A stretch of DNA of 64,000 nt, taken from positions 1-64,000 of the forward strand of contig JACWEJ010000003.1 of the NCBI GenBank assembly GCA_014653545.1. Reading direction: 5' to 3'. Source of the stretch: Pelagibacterales bacterium SAG-MED41 (lineage in GTDB: Bacteria > Pseudomonadota > Alphaproteobacteria > Pelagibacterales > Pelagibacteraceae). Numbering within the stretch: position 1 is the stretch's first letter; every line of letters starts with the position of its first letter. This document shows positions 61,110 to 64,000 of the stretch, piece after piece. The translations under genes and the position numbers were made by a program. The notes below the pieces were generated by a model, which saw only the letters and a program-made list of their open reading frames with translations, ran no database searches and was not told where the DNA came from.

Positions 61110-62348
61110 ATGTCATCGAAAATTAAAAAAAATATTCTTAACTTAAAAGAGTCATCAACTCTAGTAATTAATGAAAAATCTAAAGAGTTAATCAGTCAAG
61201 GTAAAAAGGTTTATCAATTTGGTTTTGGCCAATCTCCATTTCCGGTTCCTGAAAAAATTGTGGAAACCTTAAAACAGAATGCGCATAGAAAGGAATATTT
61301 ACCAGTACAAGGTTTACTAGAACTTAGAGAAAAAATTTCAAAATATCTGTTTAAAGAAACAGGAAATACTTATCCTAAGGAAAATATTTTAATTACTCCA
61401 GGTTCTAAAGAAGCAATGTTGCTAACTCATCTAGCGTTTAATGGCGATATTTTAATTCCTGCACCGGGATGGGTTTCATATGAACCACAAGCAGAAGTGG
61501 GATCGAATAAAGTTCATTGGATTGAAACATCTAAATCTAACAATTGGTATCCAACAGCTCAAGAATTAGAAAATAAAATTAGAAAAGTAGGAAAGAAAAA
61601 AAATTTAATTTTAATATTAAACTCCCCTAATAACCCTTCCGGGGCTGTTTGTAATAATCTAAAAGATTTAGCTAAGGTAGCTAAGAAATATAAATTATTA
61701 ATTCTCTCTGATGAAATTTATACAGATTTATCTTTTGATAATAGGTATCACTCAATCTCAACATTTTATCCTGAGTTAACTTTTATAAGCGGTGGTCTGA
61801 GTAAGTGGTGTGGTGCAGGTGGGTGGAGGTTAGGTTTTCTCGCTGTGCCAAAAAAGTTAAACAAATTTCTATCAAGCCTAAAGTCCTTAGCTAGTGAGTC
61901 GTATTCTACTGTAAATACTCCCACCCAATTTGCTGCCGTTGAGGCATATGAAGGTGATTATAGCGATTATAAATTAAAAGTTAGAGGTATCTTAAACGCA
62001 GTCGGCAATTATGTTTACAACAATTTAAAATCTAACAAAATCTTAATTAATCCACCTCAAGGAGCCTTTTACTTAATGCCAGAATTTAAAAATAGTAAAT
62101 ACAAAAGTTCTGCAAAACTTTGTGAAGCTATTTTAAAAGATTCTGGAGTTGCAATGTTACCAGGATCCGATTTTGGTTTTAAACCAAAAAAAATGTTAAC
62201 GAGGCTAAGTTACACAGATTTTAATGGTCAAGAATTTTTTGATAATGTTACAGACTACAATTCAATCAGTGAGGAAATGGTCAAGAGGTATGCCCCAAAT
62301 GTAGTTGAAGGTATAAGTAAGCTCTCAAATTGGGCTAAAAATTTGTAA
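61110..62348 (+). CDS. class I PLP-dependent aminotransferase
   Basis: 412 residues, fold type I. It has ITPGSKEAML (phosphate-binding), PAPGWVSYEPQ, LNSPNNPSGAV, ILSDEIYTDLSF and the PLP lysine in SGGLSKWCGAGGWRLGF (about 232), followed by PQGAFYLMPEF and MLTRLSYTDF. It resembles aspartate/aromatic aminotransferases of the AspC-like branch; the exact amino acid is not clear. It stands alone with its own promoter, next to a TAXI-type TRAP transporter that may import its substrate or a related carboxylate (inference only). Confidence 0.82.
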   Translation: MSSKIKKNILNLKESSTLVINEKSKELISQGKKVYQFGFGQSPFPVPEKIVETLKQNAHRKEYLPVQGLLELREKISKYLFKETGNTYPKENILITPGSKEAMLLTHLAFNGDILIPAPGWVSYEPQAEVGSNKVHWIETSKSNNWYPTAQELENKIRKVGKKKNLILILNSPNNPSGAVCNNLKDLAKVAKKYKLLILSDEIYTDLSFDNRYHSISTFYPELTFISGGLSKWCGAGGWRLGFLAVPKKLNKFLSSLKSLASESYSTVNTPTQFAAVEAYEGDYSDYKLKVRGILNAVGNYVYNNLKSNKILINPPQGAFYLMPEFKNSKYKSSAKLCEAILKDSGVAMLPGSDFGFKPKKMLTRLSYTDFNGQEFFDNVTDYNSISEEMVKRYAPNVVEGISKLSNWAKNL

Positions 62349-62356
62349 GAATCCCT

Positions 62357-62385
62357 TTGACCTAAATCAAATAACGTAGTTAAAT
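62357..62385 (+). promoter_or_regulatory. promoter of the TAXI transporter genes
   Basis: TTGACC (62357-62362) and TTAAAT (62380-62385) with an ideal 17-base spacer. A strong ribosome site AGGAG (62403-62407) lies five bases before the ATG. Such a strong site is unusual in this window and suggests high expression. Confidence 0.6.
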
Positions 62386-62412
62386 TATTACAATTAACAA
62401 ACAGGAGACTAC

Positions 62413-63417
62413 ATGAAAAAAATAATATCAATGATTTCTGCTATTTTAGTAACGGTTGCTTTTTCAAGCCCGATTACTTCTATCGCAAAATCAGCAGAGT
62501 TCTTTACGATAGGAACTGGCGGACCTACGGGAGTTTATTTCCAAACAGGTAACGCAATCTGTAAAATGTTGCACAAGTCAGCAATAAGTGCTGATCACGG
62601 AAGAAAAAAAGGAACAGCTAAAGCTTATAGATGTACTGCTCCTTCTACAGGTGGTTCAAACTACAATATTGGACAAATTAAAGATGGTGAGTTTCAATTT
62701 GGTGTAGCCCAGTCAGACTGGCAATACCACGCTTATAATGGTTCAAGCAAATGGGAAGGAAATCAGTTCAGTGAGTTACGAGCTGTATTCTCAGTACATA
62801 ATGAACCTTTCCAAATTTGGGCTAGCAAAAAATCTAAAATTAAAGATTTTAAAAGCCTAAAAGGAAAAACAGTTAACATTGGTAACCCAGGTTCTGGTCA
62901 AAGAGGAACTATGGAGGAATTAATGAAAGCTATGGGTGCAGACATGAGTATGTTTAAAGCAACTACTGAACTTACTTCTTCTGAACAAGTAAAAGCTCTT
63001 TGTGATGGTAAAATAGATGCTTTTGGATATTCAGTAGGATTTCCAAATGGCGCTATGGAACAAGCAGCAACTTGTAAAGCTAAAGCAAGCCCAATTAATT
63101 TAACTGGTGCTCCGGTTCAAGGAATGATTGACGGTGCTGACTATTATGCTAAAGCAGTAATTCCAAAAGGAACTTACTCGAATCAGAAAAAAGACGCTAC
63201 AACATTTGGTGTAAAAGCAACTGTTGTAACAAGTGCTAACGTTTCTGATGAATTAGTATATTTAGTTACAAAAGCAGTAATGGAAAACTTTGACTCGTTC
63301 AAAGCTCAACATCCAGCTTTTAGCTTCTTAAAAAAAGAAGATATGATTAAAGCTGGTTTATCTGCTCCATTACACCCAGGTGCAATTAAATACTATAAAG
63401 AAGCAGGATTAATGTAA
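62413..63417 (+). CDS. TAXI-family TRAP transporter solute-binding protein
   Basis: 334 residues. A signal peptide (about 1-28, ending near AKSA) is followed by FFTIGTGGPTGVYFQTGNAIC, the start motif of TAXI-type (NMT1-like) binding proteins, and GKTVNIGNPGSGQRGTMEELM. It is periplasmic and hands its ligand (carboxylates or amino acids such as glutamate in known cases) to a sodium-driven DctQM permease. The permease gene starts 77 bases downstream, after a terminator, which would let the binding protein be made in excess. Confidence 0.93.
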   Translation: MKKIISMISAILVTVAFSSPITSIAKSAEFFTIGTGGPTGVYFQTGNAICKMLHKSAISADHGRKKGTAKAYRCTAPSTGGSNYNIGQIKDGEFQFGVAQSDWQYHAYNGSSKWEGNQFSELRAVFSVHNEPFQIWASKKSKIKDFKSLKGKTVNIGNPGSGQRGTMEELMKAMGADMSMFKATTELTSSEQVKALCDGKIDAFGYSVGFPNGAMEQAATCKAKASPINLTGAPVQGMIDGADYYAKAVIPKGTYSNQKKDATTFGVKATVVTSANVSDELVYLVTKAVMENFDSFKAQHPAFSFLKKEDMIKAGLSAPLHPGAIKYYKEAGLM

Positions 63418-63437
63418 TTCAACTTCTAAGTTTGATT

Positions 63438-63472
63438 AAAAAAGGCCCAACATTTCTTGGGCCTTTTTTTTT
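63438..63472 (+). terminator. intrinsic terminator/attenuator after the TAXI binding protein
   Basis: GGCCCAA (63444-63450), six-base loop CATTTC, TTGGGCC (63457-63463), then nine T, preceded by six A. The stem is symmetric and could act on both strands. It separates the binding protein from the permease, suggesting partial termination and stoichiometric control. Confidence 0.9.
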
Positions 63473-63494
63473 AGAATAATGTATCTTTAAACAA

Positions 63495-64000
63495 ATGAAT
63501 CAAAACGTTCAAAGTAATATAAAAGAAAAAATACAAGAAGATATTTCTCCAACACGAAATTTATCAGGTATTCATTTAAAAATAGTTTTTGGAATAGCAA
63601 TTTTATGGACAATATTTCAATTATGGTATGCCTCACCGTTTCCTTTTTGGTTTAATATCGGAATGTTCAAAGGATTACCAGCAAGAGCTATCCATCTAGG
63701 ATTTGCTTTAACATTAACATTTTTAATTTTTCCTATAGCTAGAGGGAAAAAAATTTCAGTATTTGATATTATGATAAGTTTAACAGCAGCATTTTGCTGT
63801 CTTTATATTTATGTTTTTTATGATGACTTAGTAAATAGAGGAGGAATCTTATTAGTAAAAGAAATATTTGGCTTTAATGTACCTGTTGAACTTATCATTG
63901 GCGCTATAGGCATTATTATATTGCTTGAGGCTACGAGGAGAGCGATAGGGATACCTCTTGTAATTATTGCAATATTTTTTTTATTATTTTCTTATTTTGG
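63495..64000 (+). CDS. TRAP transporter fused permease (DctQM, TAXI type), partial
   Basis: Starts at ATG 63495 and runs off the right edge, so only about 168 residues are seen. After a hydrophilic N-terminus of about 28 residues there are hydrophobic helices beginning with KIVFGIAILWTIFQLWYA, then FKGLPARAIHLGFALTLTFL and a VPVELIIGAIGIIILLEATRR segment. This pattern is that of the fused small-plus-large permeases which pair with TAXI binding proteins. The upstream TAXI gene supports the call. Confidence 0.85.
   Translation, partial: MNQNVQSNIKEKIQEDISPTRNLSGIHLKIVFGIAILWTIFQLWYASPFPFWFNIGMFKGLPARAIHLGFALTLTFLIFPIARGKKISVFDIMISLTAAFCCLYIYVFYDDLVNRGGILLVKEIFGFNVPVELIIGAIGIIILLEATRRAIGIPLVIIAIFFLLFSYF

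Overview
The window looks like a streamlined marine alphaproteobacterium of the SAR11 (Pelagibacterales) type. The DNA is strongly A+T-rich, genes abut or overlap by a few bases, non-coding DNA is minimal, and the gene orders are alphaproteobacterial (priA next to atpHAGDC, lysA-argH-tlpA, carD-fdxA, metXW behind a SAM-II riboswitch). A structured leader precedes ffh, a position where such a leader has been described in Candidatus Pelagibacter ubique. No phage, IS element, CRISPR array or rRNA was seen. The assignment rests on sequence reading only.

Layout: 1-1908 holds the end of an unknown gene, a 59-residue membrane protein, an EamA transporter and a membrane-anchored hydrolase. 1905-3656 (minus) is ftsY-dapF. 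3720-10941 (plus) is the ffh leader, ffh, rpsP, trmD, rplS, leuCDB and asd. 10962-27756 (plus) is a TCA-cycle block: sdhCDAB, an mmsA-like dehydrogenase, mdh, sucCD, sucAB, lpd. It is interrupted at 16720-20029 by three envelope-type genes (methyltransferase, multi-spanning membrane protein, GT2 glycosyltransferase). 27785-34585 is priA and the F1 part of ATP synthase (atpHAGDC).

34575-41087 (minus) is a long run starting at a good promoter: rplU, rpmA, obgE, proB, proA, nadD, rsfS, ctpA, rppH. It is followed by gloB and metW-metX, the latter under a SAM-II riboswitch with an intrinsic terminator. 43812-45783 (plus) is hisC-tyrA. 45785-49215 (minus) is plsC, lysA, a tiny LptM-like lipoprotein and argH. 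49246-54971 is a mixed region: TlpA thioredoxin, HIG1-type protein, esterase, HNH protein, coq7, dsbB-like, a YqaA-type membrane protein, a double winged-helix regulator and a BASS transporter. Then come tRNA-Leu(CAA), an acyl-CoA synthetase, a tiny free-standing gene for a 24-residue Lys/Arg peptide, carD, fdxA, a TerB-like protein and a SUV3-like helicase split by a frameshift. The window ends with an aminotransferase and a TAXI-type TRAP transporter (binding protein plus the start of the fused permease).

Most genes are core metabolism: succinate to malate to 2-oxoglutarate oxidation feeding ATP synthase, and leucine, lysine, methionine, proline, arginine, histidine/tyrosine biosynthesis. 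Points worth a second look are the 24-residue basic peptide gene, the ffh leader RNA, the SAM-II/terminator unit, two single-base frameshifts at long homopolymers (mdh and the helicase), an envelope gene cassette inside the TCA block with an A16 tract, and an SdhD without the usual haem histidine.
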